NCBI GenBank assembly: GCA_020310875.1
Contig: CM035435.1
Coordinates: 63,369,336-63,433,335 of the forward strand
DNA from: Ceratopteris richardii
Taxonomy: Eukaryota; Streptophyta; Polypodiopsida; Polypodiales; Pteridaceae
Direction: 5' to 3'
Length of the DNA: 64,000 bases
Below, piece by piece: positions 1 to 10,657 of this stretch; position 1 is the stretch's first letter; the number at the start of each line of letters is the position of its first letter. The notes under the pieces are model-generated. The model ran no database searches and was not told the origin of the DNA. It worked only from the letters and a program-made list of their open reading frames with translations. Position numbers and translations under genes: made by a program.

Positions 1-450
1 ATACTCGATACTTGACATGTATCGTCAGACCCAAATCAACGATACCCAACACTCAACAAGGTCAGGTATCGCGATACTCAACCACAGGAAATCACGATAC
101 TCAGCTATCGCGATACTCGACCTCAGGAGAAGAATGATACTTGACACTTTTCCAATTTTTTGCAAGTGTGTGTTGAATTTAAAATGAATATATGTGTTTC
201 TCAAGCTCTTCTACCCTCTCCTCACCAACTGTATCACAGAAATAAACTTTTCTCAACTCTTGATAACTTTTGCGATACTTACCGCAGATCGTTTCCCTAA
301 AATGCTTAATTTATGTGACAGTGATGAGACAATGATGAATGTGCTTACCTTGGGAACTCTTTCTCAACTCCCTAACCACTCTGACTCGCTCTATGCAGCT
401 CAAAAAGCCCGGATCTTCGCTCACGATACTCGATAGCAGCTTCTCACGAT
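1..450. repeat. Interspersed CGATACTC-type repeat, internal leader of a gypsy-like element
   Basis: The first 450 bases are peppered with the short motif cgatac(t/c) and its variants, for example around positions 4, 40, 70, 95, 110 and 420, with related sequence again near 1027. No reading frame recognisable as a gene is present. By position it lies on the PBS side of the minus-strand LTR at 797-1658, so it is probably non-coding internal leader of that element or older repeat debris. Positions 451-770 show nothing else I can name. Confidence 0.4.
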
Positions 451-772
451 ACTTGTTCTAGAGACAAGTGACTTGAAAAACGACATTTTTTTTGTTTTTA
501 TACTCTTTTGAAAAGGTCTCCTATCTACAAAGACTCAACAAGACTCAGATTAATAACTACTCTAGCTTCCTAACCTACTCCCTTCCTCCTCCTACTCTAC
601 TCACTCCACTCACTTCCCTAGACTAACAACTTACTACACACACTCCAAGAGTGAGAAGTAATAAGTGCGGATGAATATGACTTACCAAAGAAGAGAAAAT
701 CACCACTCCTCCACTCACTTCAATGCAAAAAGCTACTTACCATCACACGAATGCCTCGGTTTGATTCGACAT

Positions 773-790
773 TCCCCGGCAGCGGCGCCA
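773..790 (-). promoter_or_regulatory. Primer binding site, tRNA-Asp-like (Ty3/gypsy)
   Basis: On the plus strand this stretch reads like the 3' end of plant tRNA-Asp, ending GGCGCCA, so the minus strand is complementary to that tRNA. Plant Ty3/gypsy elements commonly prime from such a site. It sits six bases left of the LTR end at 797, the right place for a primer site of a minus-strand element. One base differs from the tRNA sequence I remember. Confidence 0.7.
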
Positions 791-796
791 AAAACG

Positions 797-1658
797 TGTG
801 TACCTAAGATCCAACCTAGGGACTTGCAGAGAAAGAGACTATACCTCAATCCCCTTCAAGTGCATATAGTGGGGATTCACGCTTTATTTATCAATCCAAG
901 GAGTATCAAAACCTAGCCGAGTGTATGAAGACATGCATTCAAGTAATGATCAATGCGAATGGGCTTCCCAAAGAGTGCAAACAAGACAAAGACTAATCCA
1001 AACAAGCTTCAACTGTCAGTCATGGTGTCACGATACTTGGAGCAGCAGCCAACAGTAAATTGAGCTTTTCTCTCAGCTTCAAACTCCGAATATAGCGAAT
1101 AGCATATGCATTTTGAAGCTCTCGAGAAGACACATCCAATGCTTGTATTTTCACTCAACTTTGACACTTTTGCTTCAAGTTATGAGCAAAATACTGAGTC
1201 ACGGGAATGACCTTCCTACACTTCACCACTTCATACACTTCACACACACCTTAACCACAACAAACAAACACTTTCATGGATAGAAAACACTTCTTAACAC
1301 TCTTTTCAAGCAACACACATGCATACAAGCTCACAAAGAAGAAGATACAGAGAGGAGAAGACACAAATTGATATTTTGTGCTCTTGTTTCTCACAATGGC
1401 AACAAGTCTCTACAAAGAGTCACAAATTGACTTATATACATGTGCCCTAAAAATGGTCCTTTCACACAAGAGACCGGCACTTTATTCACTAAAAGGCTAC
1501 TAATCTTCTGTGGGGATGCATCTAGAGGACTCCTCTAGTGCTTCTACATCGGGAATTATATTACAAAATGATTATGATACAAAAATAAGATGTCCGAATC
1601 GGAAAACTTTTGGGGCCCATCTTTTTCTCTGCCTTGTGCTCTTCTTAGCTCTACAACA
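797..1658 (-). mobile_element. Ty3/gypsy-type LTR, minus orientation
   Basis: This segment of about 862 bases starts TGTG and ends CTACAACA, and aligns in reverse complement with 34457-35311. Shared blocks include the terminal tgtacctaag, 'gtacctcaat' with 'aagtgcatat', and the subterminal cctctag palindrome. It has a tRNA-Asp-like primer site just left of it and a polypurine tract just right of it (1659-1672, minus strand). It is therefore flanked by internal sequence on both sides and is neither a simple solo LTR nor a simple end LTR. Short open frames inside it are not credible genes. Confidence 0.7.
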
Positions 1659-1672
1659 CTCTCCCCCTCTTT
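1659..1672 (-). promoter_or_regulatory. Polypurine tract of the gypsy-type element
   Basis: The minus strand reads AAAGAGGGGGAGAG immediately before the LTR start TGTTG. The same tract precedes the related LTR at 34457. Such tracts prime plus-strand DNA synthesis just upstream of a 3' LTR. Confidence 0.65.
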
Positions 1673-3552
1673 GTCTCTGTCGTCCCTTGACAGGCTTTGC
1701 TTTTTGTCTGCACCTTGTCTCAGGCCCTTTCGTATTTAGGGTTGGCTGTGTTAAGTCGGGCTGCCACGCACGCCCCCAGTGGCTAAGAATGTGCTGTTCT
1801 TAGTTACCCTCTTCAACTTTTCAGCCTCTACCTCTTTCTAACTTTTGTTCTTTTGATTTGTCTTTGTCTTCACATATCTAACCTGCTGTATTGCTTTGAG
1901 CCTGTTTACTTTGTTGACAACGCACGCTATCAGCGGGAGGATTATTACCTGCCAAGTATCTTCTTGCACTTCATGGATACTTCCTGGCCTTGGTTCCTCC
2001 TTCCGCCTACGTGCTTTTCCTTGATATGTGCCCCTGCAGGGCTCTGTGCAGAGATGGTTGTTGCGCCCCTGCGGGGCTTCTTGTAGAGATGTATCTTCAA
2101 ATATGATCTTTTAGTGAAGCTTCTTTCTTTGTCTTCTTCTTTTCTTCTTTTTGCTTGATTCTCCCTCAACACACCCCCACATCAATTCATCTGTTTTAGG
2201 GGTGCATGTTTTGTTCTGAGGGGGGTAAGCTTCCACACTTTCTTTTTTTCCTTTTGAAATGGAGGTTCAGCCTAAGCCTACTCCCCCAGACTTTAATTTT
2301 GAGATTGCAATTGTACAAGTGAATGGGCATAGTACCCATGGGACCCCGCGTATCCCAAAAAGCAAGGGTTACATGAGTTACATAATCTCTTGTTGTAGCC
2401 AAGGATTTAACCCCCACCCCTTCCTCAAAAGGCAAAGAGCCAGTCCAACTGAACTGAGCCACGCTCTTTTTTTTAGAGAACAAAAAAAATGATTATTAAT
2501 ATAGAAGAGTTACAAAGTGTGCTAGGGGCAAACCCTCACCAAATACAGATAAGCACTCCACCCTTTTTTTTAAGACAACAAAAAGATTAGATTAATGATG
2601 GTATGTGTAAGTGTACAGAGGGGAGGATCCCACACAAGGGTCCTTGATTACAATAAATACTGAACAAATACTTCTGGAGCAAGGGACATACATCTGGGCA
2701 AGATACAAGTCAGAGAGATACAAAGGTTCCTGATACACAAGCTCATGTACATGAGAAAATCATGTCAAATCTAGAACTAGAGTACAACTTAAGTAATGAA
2801 TCTCTCCACGGGTTAGGGGAGGTGTTATACAGATGTTTAGACAATTGAAAATCCTCAAGACGGGTTGTCTTGCTAGCAAGAAGTCACCTAACTGCAATGT
2901 CTTTGAATCCTCTACAGCTCTTGAATTTCTGCAACATGCATCTGGCAACATCAGCAAGGTGAACAGGCCTATGGGAACTGCATTAAAGAAGCCTCTCCTA
3001 CAGCACCTTTTTGTGCAGCAGCAATACCTGAAGACAAGCAGGAGATAAGATAATGATATCCATTATAGGAGAGTCTTGAATGACCCCACCATTGACAGTG
3101 AGGTCATTCCAACTAGAGTATCCCTTCTTGGAACACATGCTCTTTGATTCCCATTTTGCAATTGTTCCACAGAGATAGCCATCCAATCCAGATGCTTTCC
3201 TAAAGAAAAAAGTCAGAATGAGTAAAGTACTTCTCATTAGGGCAACATGACTTTCTAACCTCCATCCAAGCCTTCCATAATCTACAACAAAGGGAACTGC
3301 CTACAGCAACAAAGAGTGAGGAGACACAATAATATCCCATAAAGAATGATCTTGCTAATAGTATCCCATATGTCAGAAGAATCCAGGGATCTAGCTATCC
3401 ATTTAGCAGCTTTATTAGGGAGGCAGCAGATGTTCATTTAATTGAACTTATCAGCATAGAAATGATTACTGAAGAAACTGGTTTATAATTATCTAGTCAA
3501 ATTGTGTACTACATAGTTCCAGACAAAAAAGTTGTCCAACATCACATGGGTA
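1673..3552. other. Unassigned sequence, possible retroelement debris
   Basis: No gene could be supported here. On the minus strand, scattered open segments (for example 3237-2998 and 2957-2760) have plausible codon use but no motif I recognise; they could be remnants of the 3' part of the gypsy-like element or of a LINE. Around 2030-2080 a short 'cccctgcggggct' motif occurs twice. The rest looks like ordinary decayed intergenic DNA. Confidence 0.3.
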
Positions 3553-4773
3553 TTACAAATTCCATGGCATACTATTATAAATGGCCTCATACACGTCACC
3601 ATTTATGGTAAACATGTTTGTACAATCATGGACCGGTGACATGGGTATTTTAATGCATCTTACAAGATGGGAATACATATAAGCTGGTGGTCTTGTTTCT
3701 AACAACCTGTAGACATTTTCTTCTAGTCTCTCATAAAATAAACCCACCACATAATATGTTCCTGAAGCTATCAAGTTTTTCCACGCATCCATTACATTCT
3801 TCGGACTGAACTATTTTCCTTGTGTGCACTTTAATAAATAGAAATCTGCACCTTCATCATTGTCCTCTTCTACATTGACTTCAAAGTTTTCATCCACTGT
3901 CAATGCATCTGATAGGTAGTTGCCATCACCTTCAAATGTAAAATTGGAAAAGGATGAGTCTTCTACTTCATCTGACTCACTGATAGGAGTCAAAGTATGG
4001 TACGCCCAATTTTGAACATGACATTTGTTGATGCATCTTTTCCATTGACCATGGATACAATGAAAGCAATAACATGTTAGTTCTTTGACACCAATGCAAT
4101 GTCCACCTAACCTTGAATAGCCACGAATCAAATGCAAGGATCAAACTTGAGATATCCCCTTACGATCCCAAGCCTTCTCCCTGTTCATTTCGTCAATCTT
4201 CACTTCCCAGAAGACATGTGTGACATCTCTCCCTTTTGACTCTAACAAATGTCCCCTGAGAAATTTCACAACATCTGCAACACATTTCAGCATTGCACCA
4301 TCAGGTTTAAGTTGTTCATGCGTTAGCACCCTTTTCACAACTACACCTGCACCATCATGTTCTCCCTTCCCGTGCCCTGACTCAAAGAAGTTCCATATCA
4401 TAGCCATGCCTCTTAGCCGTGGATATCTTCCTACAAAATAAAATGGAAGTTTGGCTTTAAATTGAGAAGCTGCTCCATCTGACCATACCGAATGTTGGCT
4501 TAGTTCAAGATTTAGCTCTCTCAACCATTGCCAATGTAATTCGAAACAATGTTGCACAAAAAGGGTGGCATGCTTCTTGTCATCGGATATGAAGAAGTGG
4601 ATTACCTTTTTAGCAATACCCTCCAAACAAAAATATGTGATATGCACAAAAATAGTTACTTGTACAGACCACCAATGCATAGATTGTATTTCATTTTTCT
4701 CGCGGAATGTATAGTTTTCTGCAAAATGAACCACTGAAACCACAACATTGCCTGGGAATTCAGAGACAAACAT
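3553..4773 (-). pseudogene. DDE-like transposase-derived protein, two in-frame stops
   Basis: Three open segments (4773-4141, 4137-3811, 3792-3553) lie in one frame and are separated only by a TGA at 4141-4143 and a TAG at 3811-3813, giving about 400 codons. The first segment contains HWWSVQVTIFV, then FFISDDKKHAT, then VWSDGAASQFKAK, then WNFFESGHGKGEHDGAGVVVKR. The SDGAxxQFK and HGKGxxDGxGxxVKR signatures recall a transposase-derived family seen in animals and some plants, whose conserved acidic residues look like an RNase H-fold DDE core; that placement is from memory. The second segment has a Cys-rich stretch (CYCFHC...C...C) followed by an acidic tail. The third segment has no motif I know. 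The copy is inactive as it stands. Confidence 0.55.
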
Positions 4774-4856
4774 CTTAAACTGGTTTGTTTGCCATAAATA
4801 AATGAAATTATGCTTGATAAATTTCTTTTAGTTTGATCTTAGAAAAACACACTTTT

Positions 4857-5149
4857 TGTTACATTTATGTGTTCCTCGAGTAGCTTTGATATGAACCTTT
4901 TCCCTATACATGGGCACTCTTTACTCTAGTGCTGGCTAGAGGTTTTTTCCCCATCTTACCACATACTCGATACTCTCATATGTGGTGGTACTTTGTACCT
5001 AAGGATTATTATTCAGCTCTTACTTGAGTTCAGTTCATCATCAATAGAGACAACTATTCCAACCATCATCTTCTCTGTGTGTCTTGCTTCATTTGTGCTC
5101 CTTGTGTGTGCTTCTCGTGTGTCTCTCGCACTTCTGCACACACCCAACA
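4857..5149 (+). mobile_element. Copia 1, 5' LTR (left boundary uncertain)
   Basis: The right end is firm: ...CACCCAACA followed by one base and a tRNA-iMet primer site at 5151. The left end is a guess at TGTTACATTT, which would make an LTR of about 290 bases. A gag frame follows 280 bases downstream. Confidence 0.5.
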
Positions 5150-5150
5150 G

Positions 5151-5163
5151 TGGTATCAGAGCC
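5151..5163 (+). promoter_or_regulatory. Copia 1 primer binding site (tRNA-iMet)
   Basis: TGGTATCAGAGCC is the canonical complement of the 3' end of plant initiator tRNA-Met and sits one base after the LTR end. It fixes the plus orientation of the element. Confidence 0.85.
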
Positions 5164-5428
5164 GGTTCATCTCCTTCTCAAGTTTTGGTTTTTTGTTTTG
5201 TGGCGCATGTGCACTTTTAACGATGCGAATCGACTTTGGAGCATAGAAGAGTGAATTTCAGCAGCCAAGAAACATTTCCACCAATCACACTGAGGTTTTA
5301 CCCCCATTTCAAAGCCATTCCTACAGTCAAAATCACCATCAAAGTGAGGGTTGGTGAGCTGAAATTTCAGGATTCATTTCAGCTTTCGTCGAAGTGAAGA
5401 TTTTATCACATTCTTGTTCCTTAGTGAA

Positions 5429-6708
5429 ATGGTGGGCAGCAATGACTTGTTTGGCATGTTTCAAGCTGAAGATAAGCTTGATGGGACCAACTATCCAATG
5501 TGGTCTTACATGATGAAGCATCTTCTTGTTGCAAAACAACTTTGGAACATAGTGGCAGATGTAGATCCAAGACTCGCAGGTGCTTCTACTTCAAAGTCTA
5601 CTATCACAGATGGAGCTTCTTCTTCAAGTACAGTGGTTTCTCCTTCTCCACCTACACAAGAGCAGCTTAGATGGGATAGAAAAGATGCTTAAGCTCATGC
5701 ATTGATTGGGCTTTCTGTGAAACGTCCTATAGTTCTACACATTCGATCATGTTCTACATCAAGACACGCATGGCACACTCTTGCTTCTTTGTTTGCCATG
5801 CGTAATGAAGCATGTGTTGCATACTTGAGGAAGAAACTTGAGGATGTATGTATGGCTGAAAATGAGTCAGTGGATGTGTATGTGACATGCATCAAGGACT
5901 TGAAAGAGCAATTGGCAAACATAGAAGAGATTATTTTGGATGCATCACTCATTTCTACATTGTTGAAAGGATTACGGAAATCTTTTCAAAGATTTGTTGC
6001 TACACTCCATTTGGTTGCAAAAGGGAATCTTAATATGTATGCATTTGATGAGGTTGTGCCTCCTCTTTTGCAAGAAGAGCAATCTATAGTGATTAGGAGT
6101 TGTTTGATTGAGGGAATGCAAGCACTTGCTATCTCACAAAAGGGGAAAAGCAAGTATGTTTCAACTTTGGGTTCATCAAAACCAAATCCTCAACGTTCTT
6201 CTTCCACTCACTCTTCTAATGATGGTGATTTGCAAAAGAAGAAGAGATGCAAATATTTTCGGAAGGCTAGTCATATTATTGATGAGTGTAGAAAGCTTGC
6301 TAAATGCAATGAAAAGAAGAAGGAATCCGGCATGTCTATTGCTGAAAACTCAGCAAATGCAAAGAATGATGAAGCTAACATGGCTCAAGATTTTTGGGCA
6401 TGTGTTGTTACATGTCATTATGATGCATCTTTGCATTCTAAATGTATGGTTGTGAGTGAGGCTGATTCGGATTGGTTCTTTGATAGTGGTGCTTCAAAGC
6501 ACATAACATCATGCAAAAGATTTTTTGCATCTTTGAAAGATGCACCCAAAGGAGTACATGTGGTGTGTGCAAACAATGCCTCTTATCTATCATTGAAGTA
6601 GGAGAAATTGCACTTACGATTGCAAATGGAGGTGTGATTCTCTTGAAAAATGCATTGTATATACCCGATATCAATGTTGGTGTAATTCACAAGCCTAAAC
6701 ATTTGGCT
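5429..6708 (+). pseudogene. Copia 1 gag-protease, truncated and broken
   Basis: The frame begins at an ATG (MVGSNDLFGMFQ), continues with the Copia gag pattern LDGTNYPMWSYMMKHLL, is broken by one in-frame TAA at 5690-5692, and resumes in the same frame to 6600. The gag core includes LRKKLEDVCM and ISTLLKGLRKSF. A zinc knuckle near 6250 is degenerate: CKYFRKASHIIDEC lacks the second cysteine. The aspartic protease site DSGASKHIT is present near 6485. A frameshift near 6590 moves the downstream protease region (IANGGVILLKNALYIPD) into another frame. Coding ends where the second Copia LTR begins at 6709, so integrase and reverse transcriptase are missing. The ORF could start further upstream at a TTG, but the ATG at 5429 matches the family. 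Confidence 0.85.
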
Positions 6709-7731
6709 TGTTGGATACATTGAAGTCCATACACATATGGAGAAGCATAGGAACTATTGCTAGTGGTTAATTACCACTTTATCTCTTTGTAAAAGTCAAA
6801 TTGACTTGGAATCTTTGTAAACACCTACCAAAATGATTCGTGCAAAACGTTAGCTTCTGATTGAAGGAATATCTCCTAGGATATAGGAGCTTAATCATAG
6901 GGAGCCAAAAGTTTGAATTTGAATTCAAATTTTTACTCACTCTCTATAAAAGTGGTCATGAAAAAGTCGCGATTAGAACTCATCACTCCCGAGCTTCTCA
7001 TTACTATTTCTGAGTGTGTGTGAGGCCTACACTCTAGCCCACACCTATCTAAACCATTAGGCAATGATATTCATGCCAATGGATTTGTATACAAGTGTCC
7101 ATTAATATATATATCTTCATTAGTCATTTCTGAGTTCTCTGTCATACTACTTGAAAGTCTGTCAACTTGTGGAGTGCATGTCTCAGTCATTTCTCCACCA
7201 AATTCAAAGATTCAAAGCTTGTTGGATTCAGCTAAAAGTTTTCTACATACTACCAAAAATTGAAGAGATTCTATTCAGCCACTTCAAAGAAAAGCTTGTC
7301 GAGGTGATCACTTGTCAATATCTGCTACAGTCCTAAAAAATCGAGGGTAAAGTTTAATTTGCTAAAGTGATGTCTCTGAGCATATTTAGTCTTTTTATAT
7401 CATTCCACTTGGAATAGTTAGCTTGCTAAGCTAATTAGATACCCCTAAAAGGAATTTTTCCAATTCCTACTATGTTGGTCATACTGAGCAAAAGATCCAA
7501 CAGGTGTCAAGACATAAATAGAAGGTTTTCTTGAGATTTTGAGTTTCAAGGTTATATGTTTTGGTTCAATCATTACACACATCATTTCCAAAGTACATAG
7601 GCCATTTTATGGTGTCATTGAAAAGCTAAGGAGGTCTACTTATCAACTCTAAAGCATCAGAGGGCTGGTACAAAGCAGGATTTGGTAGTACCTACTCAAT
7701 CTCTTGGAGTGTCCATCCATCTATCCCAACA
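6709..7731 (+). mobile_element. Copia 2, 5' LTR inserted into Copia 1
   Basis: The segment runs from TGTTGGATAC to ATCCCAACA, 1023 bases with short inverted ends, and is followed by a tRNA-iMet primer site. A TATAAAAG-like promoter motif lies at about 6945. Its start interrupts the protease region of Copia 1, giving a nested insertion. No 3' LTR of this family was seen, so a target duplication cannot be tested. Confidence 0.75.
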
Positions 7732-7732
7732 A

Positions 7733-7744
7733 TGGTATCAGAGC
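7733..7744 (+). promoter_or_regulatory. Copia 2 primer binding site (tRNA-iMet)
   Basis: TGGTATCAGAGC one base after the LTR end; canonical for plant Copia elements. Confidence 0.85.
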
Positions 7745-7757
7745 AAGTTAAGGTAAA

Positions 7758-8681
7758 ATGGGAGATGGTTTTCCTTCATTTATTGATAAATTGGATAGGA
7801 ACAACTATCAGGCATGGTCTCTAAGGATAAAGAACTACCTACAAGGAAGGAGTCTCTATGGATACATCTCAGGAGATGAGGAATTGCCCTCATTCAAAAC
7901 AAGAGGATTGCCAACAAAGGAAGAACATGAAAAGCTCAACACATGGTGTGCAAAGGATGCATTAGCAAGGTCTTATTTACTCAACTCCATCCTTGATTCT
8001 CTTTTGCCACATATTAGAAATTGTAAGACATCCTAAGAGACTTGGGAAACTTTGTCATCTTACTTCTCTTCCAACACAAGGGCTAGAAAAAATCAGTTGT
8101 GGATTGAATTCACCACATTAAGAAAGCAACCTAAGCAAGCAGTTTCAGAGTTTGTGACCAAGATTAAAGATGTAGTAGATCAGTTAACAAGCATAGGAGA
8201 AGAGATTGAAGAAGAACAGATTGTGAGGCAAGTGATCAATGGGATCAAGGCTGATGACAAATGGGAAAGCTTCACCACTGCCATGGATCTTTACATGGAC
8301 ATGCAAATTCGAGATCTTACAACTCTCATGGGACAATTATTCAATGATGAAGCCAAGCTCAACAAGAATGGAGATACATCCAAAGGTAATAACTCTTCTG
8401 CCCTATACATTGATAAAGGTAAAGCTAAAGATAAAGGCAAGAACAAGAAAGGAGAAGATGAAGGCTCTACCTCCCAAGCTAACTATGCAGGGAGAGGTAG
8501 ATCATCAAGAGGTAGGGGCAGAGGAGGTAAGCAAGGTAAGGGGAGATCCTATAACTCCTCACCATGCAACATTTGTGGTTTATCAAATCATACTACAGAT
8601 GAGTGTTTCAGGAATTACAAGAATCAGATAGGAAGAGGATACCAAAGAGGTGGATACTCACAGTCAAGAGGTAGATTCAAA
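7758..8681 (+). pseudogene. Copia 2 gag, one stop, 3' end lost
   Basis: The frame starts MGDGFPSFIDKLDRNNYQ and carries the gag landmarks LRIKNYLQG, LWIEFTTLRKQ, AVSEFVTKIKDVVDQL and QVINGIKADDKWESF. A single in-frame TAA at 8034-8036 separates two open segments of one frame (7758-8036 and from 8052). A lysine/glycine-rich basic tract precedes an intact CCHC zinc knuckle, CNICGLSNHTTDEC, near 8560-8605. At about 8682 the sequence changes abruptly into the interior of a different, non-coding LTR element that is also found at 26309. The last 20 residues of the open frame, to 8744, are therefore foreign. Protease, integrase, RT and RNase H are absent. Confidence 0.85.
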
Positions 8682-10328
8682 ACTATGTTCTATAGTTGGA
8701 GTATGATGCCTGGCGAAAACAAAGAGAGTCCAATTGTCAAGTAAGTTATGGCAACATCTGCTAGAAGCGATCTTCTATGTAGATAGAAAGAAGGATGTTG
8801 GTTAGAAGCTGCTGACTAAGGTAATGAGTAGAGAATGGACACAAAAGACCTTTGATGCAGGATCTGAACAATGTTTCATGATTGAAAGTCATTACATGTC
8901 TTGTGCTTGTGCATGATAGCATAGAGAAAGTAATTCCATCTACTACTGCATCGACCATGGGAGGTAAATATCTCTTGCGTGTAGTACAACGATGAATCCA
9001 TCCATGGCAAAGTGATTGACATGCCACTGTGCGAGGCCAGGTCGAGCCTTTGCATAGCTCTCTCTAAAGAAAGCCACACACGCAGAGAGAAAGACAGAGA
9101 ATTGTGAGAAAAAGGCACATGAGCAGGTGGACCGTGAGAAAGTGGCAGGTCTTTGGCGCCATTCAGATAAGAGGGCACATTCTTTCATCTGACATGCAAA
9201 GAGAGAGGGAATGGCTGCTTTTGCACGCAAATTGCATAGACAGCTCTTCAAGATAACCACTTGTGTCCACTTTGGAAAGCTGGCGACGAAGCTCTCTATC
9301 TATTCTGAACGTGATAGGTTCTGCACATTGAAAATCATGAATTGATCCGAATTATCCGCAGACACGAATCAGAGGCCATATTTGGAGATCACACAGATTA
9401 CGGCATATTTCCAAATGAGACCGAAAACTCCGAAAGAGGTGGTGGGCACTGGCAGCTTCAACTTGGAGGCACACCCACACATCATAGGCTGATTCGTGAC
9501 CATTCAATTAATCCAGAGGCCATGTAGAATCAGGCTCAGACATCACAGTCTTCTCTGCAAATGAATATTTTTTTTCTTCTGACATGATCCCTGATGTCAC
9601 ATCCGGATCCCGTGCTTTGGCATTTCAAATTGTTCGTTGTCTCTGAATGAGAACAAAAGTTCTTTCCATGGCACTTTATCTTTTTCTCACAAAGTGGCAC
9701 TTGAGAATCACTCAATAGCAGAACTATATATTTTTCATATGTATCTAACTTTATATTTAACGATGTAAACTTGATGTGTTATGCTTTGTATTAACAAAGT
9801 TTGGACAAGCCCCATGTAAAGGGAGTAGACATTGCCACATAACAAAGTGGTAAGACCTTCCCTATGGCTTACACAAACATGGTCTTCATCACTCAAAGCA
9901 ACATCAAAGACATGCTTCTACAACATTAAAGGGCGCATACAACCAACAAGAATGGCTTCATCAACAACACAATTTGGAAGACACCCAATCATCCCAACAA
10001 TGGATATCAAATGGTACATCAAACGGTGGGAAATGGTTCCATAAGCACTATCTACCCCATGATGTAAACCCTATATGTCTAGGGATCTTATATGTCCCTA
10101 GATCCCAACAAAAAGCACTTGGATCCCAAATGTCCAAGTAAATGTCTTGGGATCATATATGTCCCAAGATCCAAGGGATGCCATATGTCCCAAACTTGGA
10201 TCCCATATGTCCAAGTTATGTCTAAGGATCCCATATGTCCTTAGATCCTAAAAGCCAATGGACTAAGTGATCCCATATGTCACTAGTCCCCATATTAAAA
10301 ACAAAAGGGTCATCACATGGAGGGGGGG
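8682..10328 (+). mobile_element. Interior of non-coding LTR element, copy 1 (5' truncated)
   Basis: This segment aligns with 26309-27951, the 3' two thirds of the interior of a complete element, with roughly 95% identity by eye. It starts abruptly next to Copia 2 gag, so its 5' LTR and primer site are missing. It holds no credible protein; the short minus-strand frames around 8760-9260 recur in the other copy but show no known motif. It ends with the hairpin cluster (10078-10290) and a polypurine tract (about 10319-10328). Confidence 0.8.
10078..10290 (+). repeat. Cluster of about seven stem-loops with constant loop
   Basis: Five units form 7-8 bp perfect stems around a 9-base loop with consensus TCCCATATG. 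Examples are 10078-10102 (TCTAGGGA/TCCCTAGA), 10117-10139 (ACTTGGA/TCCAAGT), 10145-10169 (TCTTGGGA/TCCCAAGA), 10193-10217 (AACTTGGA/TCCAAGTT) and 10221-10245 (TCTAAGGA/TCCTTAGA). A sixth at 10261-10289 pairs GACTA-GTGA with TCACTAGTC around one bulged A. One near 10171-10200 is imperfect. Stems differ between units but stay self-complementary while the loop is nearly fixed. Confidence 0.85.
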
Positions 10329-10657
10329 TGTTGAGAGATCCATGCTCCACCCTTTTGCCCAAACCTACTTTCATTCTCATGCAAGCTCACTTATCCCACA
10401 TGCAAGGGAATTCTCCCAAACTCCATATAAGCAAGGCCTCTCCTTCACTCCACACAAGTTGTTCCACTCTAGCTCATTGCCAAGAGTGTGCATTCCCTCC
10501 TCATGGAGGCTCCATGCTCATAGATCATCTTATGTAAGTCATTTCCATTTCTATTTTAATTCATTCATCATGTTTTCTTATCTTTTGTTCCTTCCTCCTT
10601 AACTTGTTAGATGTGTGCATGTGAGTAGAGTAGGAGTAGTCCTTTTTTATTTCAACA
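10329..10657 (+). mobile_element. 3' LTR of non-coding LTR element, copy 1
   Basis: A 329-base LTR from TGTTGAGAG to TTTCAACA, preceded by a G-rich polypurine tract. It matches both LTRs of the complete element at 25190 and 27952. The next bases, ATTTTGTGG, are the SET-gene target sequence, the same flank as at 28281, so copies 1 and 3 descend from one insertion event. Confidence 0.9.

Noticed and set aside
1..450. CRISPR-like array suggested by the recurring cgatactc motif
   Set aside because: Spacing is irregular, repeat length is only 6-10 bases, and the context is a plant retroelement.
4220..4737. Plus-strand frames opposite the DDE-like pseudogene
   Set aside because: They are shadows; the conserved motifs are on the minus strand.
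10267..10602. Open frames across the 329-bp LTR (also 25200-25398 and 27900-28160)
   Set aside because: They lie in LTR sequence flanked by the polypurine tract and TG...CA ends; the frame merely happens to be open. In 24421-25398 the apparent fusion to SET is created by the LTR insertion.
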